A stretch of DNA of 36,140 bases from JBBRYK01 sp038237665. Its GTDB lineage: Bacteria > Actinomycetota > Thermoleophilia > Gaiellales > Gaiellaceae. Made by a program: the position numbers and the translations under genes. The notes under the pieces are model-generated. The model ran no database searches and was not told the origin of the DNA. It saw nothing but the letters and a program-made list of their open reading frames with translations. Of this stretch, positions 23,797-32,247 are shown in pieces (the stretch's first letter is position 1; each line of letters starts with the position of its first letter). The stretch is from positions 1-36,140 of the forward strand of contig JBBRYK010000023.1 in assembly GCA_038237665.1 (NCBI GenBank). Reading direction: 5' to 3'.

Positions 23797-23802
23797 AGCA
23801 TA
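23797..23802 (-). promoter_or_regulatory. Candidate -10 box of the GT operon (minus)
   Basis: On the minus strand this reads TATGCT (TANNNT) and ends ten bases before ATG 23786, predicting a leader of about four bases. It shares TA with TAGGCT at 23801-23806 on the plus strand. Confidence 0.35.
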
Positions 23803-23806
23803 GGCT
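23801..23806 (+). promoter_or_regulatory. Candidate -10 box of the double-GT4 gene
   Basis: TAGGCT fits TANNNT and lies 22 bases before GTG 23829, predicting a leader of about 15 bases. It overlaps the opposing -10 box by two bases, as at 17430-17439. Confidence 0.3.
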
Positions 23807-23828
23807 CGCCCGCCTGGGCCCACTTCCC

Positions 23829-26321
23829 GTGAAGCGCCCGCCTGTCCCCGTCCTGTACGTCCACCACCGCTCCGAGCTGGGCGGCGCTCCCGCGAGCCTC
23901 TCGTACCTGATCCGGGAGCTGGACGAGCAGGAGTACGAGGCCCACATCTATTGCCCGCCGGGCCCCGCCGCAGAGCTTTTCCGGCAGGCCGGCGCCAAGG
24001 TCCACACCGGTCCCGTCGCCGGTTTCACGCACATCTGGGCCAGCACGTACCGCGGCCGGCGCTGGCTCCTCTTCCTGCGCGAGCTGGGCCTGCTGCCGCA
24101 GCACGTGATCCGCTTCCGGCGCACGCTGCGACAGGGCCGCTACGAGCTCGTCCACTTCAACGACTCGCCGCTGATTCCGGCGGCCTGGCTCGCGCGCCGC
24201 GAGGGCCTGCCGGTCGTCTGGCACCTCCGCTCGGCCCTCCCCGACGGCGGGCGCGACCGCCGTTCCGGCCTCGTCCGGACGGCGATCAGGCGCTTCGCGA
24301 CCACGTCGATCGCGATCAACCACGACGTGGCGGGAGTCTTCGGCGTCGGCTCGACGGTCGTCCCGAACTCCGTCGACCTCGATCGCTTCAAGCCAGGCGA
24401 TCCGGTCGAGGCCAAGGCGGCGCTGGAGCTTCCGACCGATCTGCCCGTGGTCTCCTACTTCGGGTTCGTCTACCCGTCGAAGGGCTTCCGGGAGTTCATC
24501 GAGGCCGCCGCGCTCCTGCGCGACCGTGGGCTGGAGGCGAGCTACCTGATCGTCGGCGGCGCCGTCCGCGGCGAGGAGTTCTTCCGAACGGTGGTGGGCC
24601 GGAGCCTCCAGCTCGCCGACCTGACCCGCGACTACGAGTCCGAGGCGAAGGCGCTGGTCGAGGAGCTCGGCCTGGACTCGGTCGTCCGCTTCGTCCCGTT
24701 CACCCAGGACACGGCCAACCTGTACCAGGCAACCGACGTCGTCGTCGCGCCGTCGCAGGGGCCCGAGCTCGGCCGGCCGGTGATCGAGGCTGCGGCCAGC
24801 GGCGTGCCGGTCGTCGCCTCCGGGTCGCGCACCGGCGGCGGCGTCGTCGTGCCCGGCGAGAGCGGAATCCTGGTCGAGGGCTACGGGGCCGGCGCCCTTG
24901 CGGACGCCGTCGAGGAGCTCCTGCGCGACGACAACCGGCGCCAGGGCCTCGGCCGCGCGGCCCGCGCCCATGCCGAGGAGAACTTCGATCCGGCCAAGAA
25001 CGCGCGACGGATCGAGTCGATCTACCGGCGGATCGCGCCGCCGCGGACACGCATCCCGATCCTCTACGTCCACCACCGGCCGCAGCTCGGCGGCGCCCCC
25101 TCGAGCCTTGCGCAGCTGATCCGGCACCTCGACCCCCGCTTCGAGCCACACGTCTTCTGCCCGGAAGGCCCGGCCGCGGAGCTGTTCGCGGAGGCCGGTG
25201 GAACCGTCCACACGGGCGAGGTCTCGATCTTCGCGCACGTCTGGGATAGCCCCTACGAGGGCCTGCGCTGGCTGATCCTCGGCCGGGAAGTGGCCGCACT
25301 GCCGCCGCACCTGCTCCAGCTCTCCCGCCTGATGCGCCGGCACCGCTTCCCGCTCGTACACCTGAACGACTCCCCCCTCCTCGCGGCCGCGCGCGTGGCC
25401 CACATCCACGGGGCGAAGGTCGTCTGGCATCTCCGCTCGGCCCTCGCCGGCGAGGGACGCGACCGCCGCAGCCGGGCGATCGCCGCGCTGATGGAGCGCT
25501 GGGGCGACGCCGCGATCGCGATCGACCGCGACGTCGCCGCCCGCTTCCCGATCCGGCTGCCACTGACGATCGTGCACAACAGCGTCACGCTGCCGACCGC
25601 CTCGGCGAACGGGACCGGCCGCAAGGCCTCGCTCGGCCTTCCGGACGACCGCGTCACCGTCGGGTTCGCCGGCTTCGTGCGGCGCCAGAAGGGTTGGCCC
25701 GAGCTCGTCTCCGCCGCCGAGATCCTGATCCACGAGGGCACGCCTGCCCACTTCGTGATCATGGGCGGAGGTGTCCGTCCGCCCGAGTACTTCCGAACGA
25801 TGCGTGGACGGGCGCTGGCGGCCGCGAACCTGCTCACCGACGAGGAGTCGGCGATCAAGGAGCTCGTCGCCGCGAAGGGCCTGCAGCCTCACTTCTCGTT
25901 CCTGCCGTTCACGGCCGAGACGGGCGAGATCTACAGCGCCCTCGACGTCGTCACCTTCCCGAACCAGGGCGTCGGGCTGGGGCGACCCGTGCTCGAAGCG
26001 GCCACCTACGGGAAGCCGGTTGTCGCCTCGGGCTCGGACCGGGGTGCGGGCGTCCTCGTGCCCGGCCGCACCGGGCTGCTCCTCGACGACGCCAGCCCGC
26101 CGGCGATCGCGGACGCCCTACGGATCCTCGTGGCCGACCCCGAGCTGCGTCGTCGCCTGGGCCATGCCGCAGAGGCGCACGCCCGTGAGCGGTTCGATCC
26201 GGCGCTGAACGCACGGGCGGTCGAGCGCGTTTACGACGAGCTCCTCGGCATCGCGGAGCCAGAGGCTAGTGACACGGTGTCACTTAGTCCCGACTCAGCG
26301 CTCGCCGAAGCTTCCCGCTGA
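23829..26321 (+). CDS. Tandem double GT4 glycosyltransferase
   Basis: 830 residues made of two complete GT4-like units, about 8-402 and 408-808, joined by a short RIAPPRTR linker. The halves align along their whole length: LYVHHRSELGGAP / LYVHHRPQLGGAP, VWHLRSAL in both, a glycine/phenylalanine strand (YFGFVYPSKGF / FAGFVRRQKGW), EYFRTM/EFFRTV, and PELGRPVIEA / VGLGRPVLEA. The second Glu of the GT4 E-x7-E is kept in both, while the first is replaced by Pro or Val. It may add two sugars in sequence, or one half may be structural. GTG 23829 is the only conventional start available. The last 17 residues come from palindrome copy 2 and sequence antisense to the next gene. Confidence 0.85.
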   Translation: MKRPPVPVLYVHHRSELGGAPASLSYLIRELDEQEYEAHIYCPPGPAAELFRQAGAKVHTGPVAGFTHIWASTYRGRRWLLFLRELGLLPQHVIRFRRTLRQGRYELVHFNDSPLIPAAWLARREGLPVVWHLRSALPDGGRDRRSGLVRTAIRRFATTSIAINHDVAGVFGVGSTVVPNSVDLDRFKPGDPVEAKAALELPTDLPVVSYFGFVYPSKGFREFIEAAALLRDRGLEASYLIVGGAVRGEEFFRTVVGRSLQLADLTRDYESEAKALVEELGLDSVVRFVPFTQDTANLYQATDVVVAPSQGPELGRPVIEAAASGVPVVASGSRTGGGVVVPGESGILVEGYGAGALADAVEELLRDDNRRQGLGRAARAHAEENFDPAKNARRIESIYRRIAPPRTRIPILYVHHRPQLGGAPSSLAQLIRHLDPRFEPHVFCPEGPAAELFAEAGGTVHTGEVSIFAHVWDSPYEGLRWLILGREVAALPPHLLQLSRLMRRHRFPLVHLNDSPLLAAARVAHIHGAKVVWHLRSALAGEGRDRRSRAIAALMERWGDAAIAIDRDVAARFPIRLPLTIVHNSVTLPTASANGTGRKASLGLPDDRVTVGFAGFVRRQKGWPELVSAAEILIHEGTPAHFVIMGGGVRPPEYFRTMRGRALAAANLLTDEESAIKELVAAKGLQPHFSFLPFTAETGEIYSALDVVTFPNQGVGLGRPVLEAATYGKPVVASGSDRGAGVLVPGRTGLLLDDASPPAIADALRILVADPELRRRLGHAAEAHARERFDPALNARAVERVYDELLGIAEPEASDTVSLSPDSALAEASR
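26268..26284. repeat. 17-base palindrome, copy 2, at a convergent gene end
   Basis: AGTGACAC (26268-26275) and GTGTCACT (26277-26284) are exact reverse complements around a central G. It encodes SDTVSL near the C-terminus of the double GT4, and its last base is part of the TAA stop of the minus-strand gene. It could serve as a weak bidirectional terminator. Confidence 0.75.
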
Positions 26322-27099
26322 AGCTCGCGTCCCAGTGACACGGGTGGACGAGCACGATCGCCTTCGTGCCCGGCCGTAGCTCACTCGGAGCGAGCTCGTC
26401 CGGATGCCAGCGGCGGCCGGCCTCGTCGTAGAACGAGTCGGCGTAGTAGCGGTCGTTGCCGAGGAAGTCGGCGTCGTAGGCGAGCTCGAGGTCGGCGAGG
26501 GTCGTACGCGCGAAGTCAGGCTCCCGCGGCTCCACGGCGCTGTTCGGGAAGCGCGGCACGGGGGGCAGGTCGGAGAAGACCTGGTGGTTGAAGGAGCGGC
26601 GCTCGTGCACCGCGCGAGACCCGTGGCCGGCGACACCGACCACCTCGAGGCCCGCTGAGCGGAGCCGGTCGAGCTCCCGTCGGAGCGCCTCGACCGGATC
26701 GCCCTCGACCGAGAGCGCGTCGTTGTGCAGCCCGATCTCGTGGCCCAGGCCCTGAAGCTCCCGCAGCACCGGCAGCGCCCCGGGGTAGTACGGCGCGGTA
26801 TGCAGCGCGAAGTAGGTGGCGCGAAGCCCTCGTTCGGCCTCGAGGTGCCCCAGGACGAGCGCCGAGTCCGGCCTGGCATCGACGTCGTGCCGTAGCCCGA
26901 CGACCGCCCGCTCGGCAGCCGGCGTCGCGTCGAGCTCGCGCAGGGGCACGACGGCAAGCGGGGCGAGGCGATCCAGAAACTCCGCATACGCGCCGTACGT
27001 GAAGCGGCGCTCGCGAACCGGCGCCGTCAGCCGCCGGAGCGGCCGCCGGCGGAGCAGGTCGGCGGAGCGCATCGGACCCCAGCGAGGAGCCTGGCTCAT
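26284..27099 (-). CDS. Polysaccharide deacetylase-like protein (NodB-related)
   Basis: 271 residues from ATG 27099 (ATG 27072 is possible). VGLRHDVDARPDSAL (about residues 66-80) carries the HDVD form of the first NodB motif; ATYFALHTAPYYPG and GHEIGLHNDAL (H of motif 2) follow, and a late VLVHPCHW. This variant is found beside capsule and cell-wall genes, and the reaction is usually unproven. No signal peptide or helix, so probably cytoplasmic. It is divergent from the carbamoyltransferase gene (67-base gap) and overlaps the end of the double GT4 by 38 bases. Confidence 0.75.
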   Translation of the reverse strand: MSQAPRWGPMRSADLLRRRPLRRLTAPVRERRFTYGAYAEFLDRLAPLAVVPLRELDATPAAERAVVGLRHDVDARPDSALVLGHLEAERGLRATYFALHTAPYYPGALPVLRELQGLGHEIGLHNDALSVEGDPVEALRRELDRLRSAGLEVVGVAGHGSRAVHERRSFNHQVFSDLPPVPRFPNSAVEPREPDFARTTLADLELAYDADFLGNDRYYADSFYDEAGRRWHPDELAPSELRPGTKAIVLVHPCHWDASFSGKLRRALSRD

Positions 27100-27152
27100 A
27101 GCGGCCAGTTTGACCGGCGCAGAGGGCTAACGAAGCCCGAACAGCCCAGGAC

Positions 27153-27158
27153 TACGAT
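27153..27158 (+). promoter_or_regulatory. Candidate -10 box of the carbamoyltransferase gene
   Basis: TACGAT fits TANNNT and is eight bases before GTG 27167, the same spacing as at 17434-17439, so a leaderless transcript is likely. No clear -35 box. Confidence 0.4.
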
Positions 27159-27166
27159 ATGCCCCC

Positions 27167-28897
27167 GTGACCGCGATTCTCGGGTTGAACGCGTTCCACG
27201 GGGACGCGGCCGCTGCGCTCCTCCTCGACGGCGAGCTCGTCGCCGCGGCCGAGGAGGAGCGCTTCAACCGCGTCAAGCACTGCGCCGGCTTCCCCGAGCT
27301 TGCGGCGGCCTGGTGCCTCCGGGACGCGGGCCTCGAACCGCAGGACCTGGACCACGTCGCCGTGTCCCGCGATCCCAAGGCGAACCTCGGCCCCAAGCTG
27401 CGCCGGACGCTCCTGCACGGAGCGAGCCCGCGCTACCTCCGCGCCCGGGTGGCGAACGCCGCCAAGGTCCGCGACATCCGGGGGCACCTCGCGACCGCCC
27501 TCGGCACCCCCGCAGACGCCTTCAAGGCCCGCTTCCACAACGTCGAGCACCACCAGGCCCACGTCGCGAGCGCCTTCTTCGTCTCGCCGTTCGAGGAGGC
27601 GGCCGTGCTCTCCGTCGACGGGTTCGGCGATTTCGCCTCGACGATGCTCGCGCACGGCCGCGACCGCTCGTTCGAGGTGCTCGACCGCGTGCTCTTCCCG
27701 CACTCGCTCGGGATCTTCTACACCGCCGTCACCCAGTGGCTCGGCTTCCCGAAGTACGGCGACGAGGGGAAGGTGATGGGCCTCGCCCCCTACGGGCGCC
27801 CGCAGCATCTCGACCAGATGCGCGAGCTCGTGCACCCCAACGGCAGCCTCTTCGAGCTCGGGCTCGAGTACTTCACGCACGACAAGGAAGGCGTCGACAT
27901 GACCTGGGACGAGCAGACGCCGAGCATCGGGCGGATCTTCTCTGACCGGATGGTGGAGGCCTTCGGGCCGACGCGCGAGCCGGCAGCACCGCTCGAGCCG
28001 CTGCACGAGGACGTCGCCGCGTCACTCCAGGCGATGCTCGAAGAGGCCTACCTCCACGTCGTGCGTTCGCTTCAGGAGAGGACCGGGTCGAAGCGGATCT
28101 GCCTCGCCGGCGGGGTCGCTCTGAACGCCGTGGCCAACGGGCGGATCCGCCTCGAGACGCCGTTCGAGGAACTGTACGTCCAGCCCGCGGCGGGCGACTC
28201 GGGCACGGCAGTCGGCGCCGCCTACTACGTGTGGAACCAGGAGCTCGGCCGCCCACGGAGCTTCGTCATGGAGCACCCCTACACGGGCCCGGAGTACACC
28301 GATGCCGAATACGAGGCCGCACTCTCTGCCGCGGGCCTCAAGGCCGAACGGCTACCGGACGACGAGCTCTACCGGCGCGTCGCGGAGCGCATCGCCCGAG
28401 GCGACGTCGTCGGCTGGTTCCAGGGGCGGATGGAGTTCGGGCCCCGGGCACTCGGCAACCGCTCGATCGTGGCCGATCCGCGTCGCGACGAGATGAAGGA
28501 CGTCCTGAACGCGCGGATCAAGCATCGGGAGCCGTTCCGCCCCTTCGCCCCGTCCGTCCTGGCGGAGGCAACCGGTGAGTGGTTCGAGCAGGACTACACC
28601 TCGCCGTTCATGGTGCTCGTCTACAAGACTCGGCCCGAGAAGCGCGAGCTGGTCCCGGCCGTCAACCATGTCGACGACACCGGCCGGCTGCAGACGGTGG
28701 AGCGTCACGTCAACCCGCGCTATTACGGTCTGATCGAGGAGTTCGGGCGCCAGACCGGAGTCCCGATCCTGCTGAACACCTCCTTCAACGAAAACGAGCC
28801 GATCGTGATGACGCCGGACGATGCCGTGGGCTGCTTCGCCAAGACGCAGATGGACCTGCTCGTCCTCGGGAACCACTTCGTCGCCCGGCACGCGTGA
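27167..28897 (+). CDS. O-carbamoyltransferase (NodU/CmcH family)
   Basis: 576 residues, normal family length. N-terminal Kae1-like domain: LGLNAFHGDAAAAL, EEERFNRVKH, VEHHQAHVASAFF (metal His residues) and VLSVDGFGD; then LAGGVALNAVANGRI. The C-terminal carbamoyltransferase domain has GWFQGRMEFGPRALGNRSI, NARIKHREPFRPFAPSV and NTSFNENEPIV. These enzymes form carbamoyl-adenylate from carbamoyl phosphate and ATP and pass it to a hydroxyl of a sugar or antibiotic. Here a glycan precursor is the probable acceptor. It is followed ten bases later by the flippase gene. Confidence 0.92.
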   Translation: MTAILGLNAFHGDAAAALLLDGELVAAAEEERFNRVKHCAGFPELAAAWCLRDAGLEPQDLDHVAVSRDPKANLGPKLRRTLLHGASPRYLRARVANAAKVRDIRGHLATALGTPADAFKARFHNVEHHQAHVASAFFVSPFEEAAVLSVDGFGDFASTMLAHGRDRSFEVLDRVLFPHSLGIFYTAVTQWLGFPKYGDEGKVMGLAPYGRPQHLDQMRELVHPNGSLFELGLEYFTHDKEGVDMTWDEQTPSIGRIFSDRMVEAFGPTREPAAPLEPLHEDVAASLQAMLEEAYLHVVRSLQERTGSKRICLAGGVALNAVANGRIRLETPFEELYVQPAAGDSGTAVGAAYYVWNQELGRPRSFVMEHPYTGPEYTDAEYEAALSAAGLKAERLPDDELYRRVAERIARGDVVGWFQGRMEFGPRALGNRSIVADPRRDEMKDVLNARIKHREPFRPFAPSVLAEATGEWFEQDYTSPFMVLVYKTRPEKRELVPAVNHVDDTGRLQTVERHVNPRYYGLIEEFGRQTGVPILLNTSFNENEPIVMTPDDAVGCFAKTQMDLLVLGNHFVARHA

Positions 28898-28907
28898 GCT
28901 CGAGCCC

Positions 28908-30458
28908 GTGATCGTCGACAGCGAGAGCGGGAGCGAGCCGCTCGCGTCGATCGCCACGGTCGAGCCACGAAGCGTCCGCATGGCCGGGGCGCTCGGCCTC
29001 CGCGAAGCCGGGCGCGTGCTCCAGGACTGGGTCACGCTGCTCCCGACCCAGATCATTCCGGCGATCGCCGGCTTCCTCGTGCTGCCGATCCTGGCGCGGC
29101 AGCTGGCGCCGACCGAGCTCGGCGTGCTCGCGATCTGCCAGACCCTGATCACGCTCGGCTGGGTCGTCTCCGCCCAGTGGCTGACGACGGCGCTCCTCCG
29201 CGAGCTGCCGTCGAGCCGTCAGCGCGGCGACCTGGCGGCCTTCTCGCACACGCTCCTGCGGGGACTTGGACTCACCGCCTTCGCGCTCGGCGCGTTCAGC
29301 GTGCTGATCCTGATCGCCTCGTTCCTGAGCGCCGCCGTCTCCAGGAACCTCTGGCTGATCATCGCCGCGGCCGCCGGCCTCGTGCTTCAGAACATCGCCG
29401 TGTCGCTCTTCAACGCGAGCCTGCGGCCACGGGCGTACGCCGTCGTGGACGTGCTCGCCCGAACCGGAGGAATCGGCCTCGGCGTCTGGCTCGTCTTCGA
29501 GGGCCACAAGGTGCACGGCTACCTGCTCGGGCTGGCCGTGTCCTCCCTCGTCGTCGGCACGGTCGGGCTCGTCGCCGGCTGGCCACAGCCTCAGCCGGGC
29601 GAGCCGGCAGCCCAGCGGCCGGAGCTCGAGTTGAACGCCTGGCTGCACTACGGCGCCCCGTACGCGATTGCGGGCATGGCCTTCTGGGGCCTCCAGCTGA
29701 TCGACCGCTACCTGCTGGCGGCGCTCAAGGACACGGGCGCCGTCGGGGTCTACTCGGTGGGGGCGGTCATCGGCGACAAGGGCATCCTGATCCCGACGTT
29801 CGCGTTCGCGGTCGCAGCGCGCCCGCTGCTGATCACCGCGTTCGAGCGCCACGGCCGCGTGGAGGTCGAACGGCTGATGCGCGCCTACTCGCGGGTGGTT
29901 CTTCTCATCGGCCTGCCGGTGATCGCAGTCGCGGCTGCGACCTCGCACGTGCTGATCCCACTCCTCTCGAAGGGCTACTACGAGCACTTCTACGCCCCGG
30001 CCTCGCCGGTCGTCCCGATCGTGGCCGCAGGCTCGCTCATCTACGCGGTCAGCCGGGTGGGCGAGACGGGCCTGCTCGTGGTCGCGAAGCGGACGCGCCC
30101 GCTCGTCTACGCGGCGCTGTTCGGCCTCGTGGTGAACGTGGTCGCCAACCTGATCCTGATTCCGCCGCTCGGGATCAAGGGCGCGGCGATCGCAACGCCG
30201 ATCGGCTATCTCGCGCTTCTCCTGGGGGTGCAGTGGTTCGCCCGGCATCACGCGACCTGGCGTTTCCCGTACATGACGCTCGTCCGGGGCGGGCTCGCTG
30301 CAGGTGTCGCCTACGCCGCAGCCAGGTTCGCGATGGCCGGCGTCGACGGGCGCCTCTCGAAGCTCGCCGTGGCCGCGCTGGCGTGCGGGGCCGCCTACGC
30401 GGTCTCGCTGGTGCTGCTCGGGGAGCGTCGCGGCGGCGAGGCAAGCGCGTCCGCGTAA
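28908..30458 (+). CDS. Wzx-like polysaccharide flippase (MOP superfamily)
   Basis: About 516 residues from GTG 28908; ATG 28980 is an alternative that would remove a hydrophilic 24-residue head. A long series of membrane helices, about 12 to 14, starts at VTLLPTQIIPAIAGFLVLPILARQL, an arrangement typical of O-antigen/teichoic acid flippases. IDRYLLAALKDTGAVGVYSVG and NVVANLILIPPLGIKGAAIAT are well-conserved family segments. It would move undecaprenyl-linked oligosaccharides to the outer face. No clear Wzy polymerase is in the window. The 3' end overlaps the opposing GT4 gene by 64 bases. Confidence 0.88.
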   Translation: MIVDSESGSEPLASIATVEPRSVRMAGALGLREAGRVLQDWVTLLPTQIIPAIAGFLVLPILARQLAPTELGVLAICQTLITLGWVVSAQWLTTALLRELPSSRQRGDLAAFSHTLLRGLGLTAFALGAFSVLILIASFLSAAVSRNLWLIIAAAAGLVLQNIAVSLFNASLRPRAYAVVDVLARTGGIGLGVWLVFEGHKVHGYLLGLAVSSLVVGTVGLVAGWPQPQPGEPAAQRPELELNAWLHYGAPYAIAGMAFWGLQLIDRYLLAALKDTGAVGVYSVGAVIGDKGILIPTFAFAVAARPLLITAFERHGRVEVERLMRAYSRVVLLIGLPVIAVAAATSHVLIPLLSKGYYEHFYAPASPVVPIVAAGSLIYAVSRVGETGLLVVAKRTRPLVYAALFGLVVNVVANLILIPPLGIKGAAIATPIGYLALLLGVQWFARHHATWRFPYMTLVRGGLAAGVAYAAARFAMAGVDGRLSKLAVAALACGAAYAVSLVLLGERRGGEASASA

Positions 30459-31444
30459 GCTGCGAGCGTCGCCTCCGTCACCGGGTTCCACGAGAGGCGC
30501 TCGCGGGCACGTCGGCGCCCCGCCTCACCGAGGCGGCGGCGGAGGTCGCCATCGTGGAGGAGCCGAAGGAGGGAGGCTCGGAGCGCGGTGACGTCGCCGG
30601 GCGGCACGAGCAGCCCGGTCTCCCCGTCGACGACCAGATCGAGCAATCCGCCGACGGCCGAGGCGACGACCGGCCGACCGTGCGCCATCGCCTCCGCGCA
30701 CACGACGCCGAACCCTTCCCGGTGCGACGGGCAGGCGACGATCGCAGCACGTCCGTAGAGACGCAGCAGCTCGTCGTGGGGAACCATGCCCAGGGCGTTC
30801 GGGACACGACTCCGGAGCGGCCCGTCACCCGCGACCACGAGCGCCATGTCCCGCGCGGCCTCGACCAGCTCGAGGATGCCTTTCTCGTGGGAAAGCCGCC
30901 CGGCGAAGAGGATCTGCGGCGGGTCTGCGGGCTCGGGCACAGCTGCGGGGATGTCGACTCCGCTCGGGATGACTCGGACGTCGCGGGCGCCGAGCGCGCG
31001 GGCCTCGTCCGCCAGCGCAGTCGACGCGCAGATCGTCAGCCGCGCCGCGCGAAGGATCGCGCGCGCGAGCGGTCGCGCTCGCCGGGCGAGCTCAACGTCG
31101 GTGCCCCAGAGCTGCACCACGAACGGCTTCCCTGTCGCCCGGGCGACCGCGCCCGCCGGCAGCCAGTGCGCGTGGACGAGGTCGGCGTCGCCGGCGGCAC
31201 GGCGGGCCGCGCGCACGAAGCCGGCGAGGAACGCGGGCAGGAGAAGGATGCGCGCGGGCTGCCGGCGCAGGTTGCCCATCACGCCGGCGCCGTACGCGAT
31301 CCCGTAGTTCCGGAACGACTCCGGCGAGACGACGTCGACCTCCAGCCCGCGGGCGCGAATCCGCTCGACGGCGTCCTCGACGAAGCGCCCGGCTGCGTCG
31401 CCGGGAAAGCGCGGATACGACGTCGTCAGGACGACGACCTTCAT
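30395..31444 (-). CDS. Family 4 glycosyltransferase (GT4)
   Basis: 349 residues from ATG 31444, which overlaps the FkbM-gene stop (ATGA). VVLTTSYPRFPGDAAGRFV is the N-terminal loop common in teichuronic/colanic acid GT4 proteins; VVQLWGTDVE, VIPSGVDIPA, ILFAGRLSHEKGILELVEA and REGFGVVCAEAMAHGRPVVAS (in parts) complete a standard active site with an intact E-x7-E. Last gene of the distal minus operon. Its Ser/Arg-rich final 20 or so residues are encoded within the overlap with the flippase gene. Confidence 0.88.
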   Translation of the reverse strand: MKVVVLTTSYPRFPGDAAGRFVEDAVERIRARGLEVDVVSPESFRNYGIAYGAGVMGNLRRQPARILLLPAFLAGFVRAARRAAGDADLVHAHWLPAGAVARATGKPFVVQLWGTDVELARRARPLARAILRAARLTICASTALADEARALGARDVRVIPSGVDIPAAVPEPADPPQILFAGRLSHEKGILELVEAARDMALVVAGDGPLRSRVPNALGMVPHDELLRLYGRAAIVACPSHREGFGVVCAEAMAHGRPVVASAVGGLLDLVVDGETGLLVPPGDVTALRASLLRLLHDGDLRRRLGEAGRRRARERLSWNPVTEATLAAYADALASPPRRSPSSTSETA

Positions 31445-32247
31445 GGCACCGCGACCAGGGTTCCGATGCCTGCTTCGGTCAGTTCGTGCAGTTGCTCGTC
31501 GTCGGGGGCTTCGGACAGGCCCGCGAGCGAGTATCCGTGGGACGACAGCTCCGCCGCCAGGTCGTCGAGCGAGTGGCCGGCATCCCGCGCCCCCTCGTCC
31601 CACCACTCGACGAGGATCACGGGGCGGTGCCGCTCGATCGTCCGGCGGGCGCCGCGCAGGGCGGCCAGCTCGGAGCCCTCGACGTCGAGCTTCATCAGCG
31701 TCGGCGGGCTCAGGCCCTCGCTCTCGACGAGCTCGTCGAGGCCGACGCCGGAAACGGGCTCTAGGCCGACCCGGCTCAGGTGGGGTAGGCGGCGGTCGAC
31801 GATCGAGTTGTTCCCGCTGGTTTCGTAGAGGTTCAGATCGAGCTCGGCTTCGCGGTCGACCACGGCCAGCCTGAACGGACGGACGTTCCGGAGCCCGTTC
31901 CGCGCGACATTCCGCTCGAGCACCTCGTACGTTGCCGAGGCGGGCTCGAAGGCGTACACCTGCTCGGCGGCCGCCGCAGCGCGGAGCGCGTAGTAGCCCA
32001 CATGGGCGCCGAGGTCGTAGACGACCGGGGTTTGCTGCTCGCGGAGGGCGCGCACGAACCAGCGGACGACGTTCCGCTCGTAGTACGTCCCGCTGCGGAA
32101 CGTCCATAGACGGGCACGCGGCACCTCGATCAGGAGGCCGTCCACGCGCAGGACGAGCCGGCCACGGAGCAGCTCGCCGGCCTGGAGCCGGGGGACGAGC
32201 CGCACCGCCTCGGCCCAGATCCGGGGCCGCAGCAGGCGCGGCGTCAC
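31441..32247 (-). CDS. FkbM-family methyltransferase
   Basis: 268 residues. VVYDLGAHVGYYALRAA (SAM motif I, about residues 75-91), VYAFEPASATYEVLERNV, and LMKLDVEGSELAALRGA (about 185-201) are the hallmark FkbM segments; VILVEWWDE follows. FkbM enzymes O-methylate sugars and polyketides. GTG 32247 overlaps the preceding methyltransferase stop (GTGA) and its own stop overlaps the GT4 start (ATGA), so it is tightly coupled. It probably methylates a sugar hydroxyl of the growing chain. Confidence 0.9.
   Translation of the reverse strand: MTPRLLRPRIWAEAVRLVPRLQAGELLRGRLVLRVDGLLIEVPRARLWTFRSGTYYERNVVRWFVRALREQQTPVVYDLGAHVGYYALRAAAAAEQVYAFEPASATYEVLERNVARNGLRNVRPFRLAVVDREAELDLNLYETSGNNSIVDRRLPHLSRVGLEPVSGVGLDELVESEGLSPPTLMKLDVEGSELAALRGARRTIERHRPVILVEWWDEGARDAGHSLDDLAAELSSHGYSLAGLSEAPDDEQLHELTEAGIGTLVAVP

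Noticed and set aside
23829..25892. Very long minus-strand open frame continuing upstream of the GT4 at 22629-23786
   Set aside because: It is antisense to the motif-rich double GT4, is made of repetitive charged sequence, and the GT4 homology starts only at about 23786.
26334..26341. Extra half-site AGTGACAC close to palindrome copy 2
   Set aside because: No matching second arm follows, it falls in conserved coding sequence (HPCHW), and an 8-base match is likely by chance.
28785..30491. 568-residue minus-strand frame opposite the flippase
   Set aside because: Composition is RDE-rich with no hydrophobic core, as expected antisense to a membrane protein in GC-rich DNA.
29177..31828. 883-residue plus-strand frame across the flippase and opposite the GT4 and FkbM genes
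   Set aside because: It spans several real genes in other frames and shows no family motif; a GC-bias shadow.
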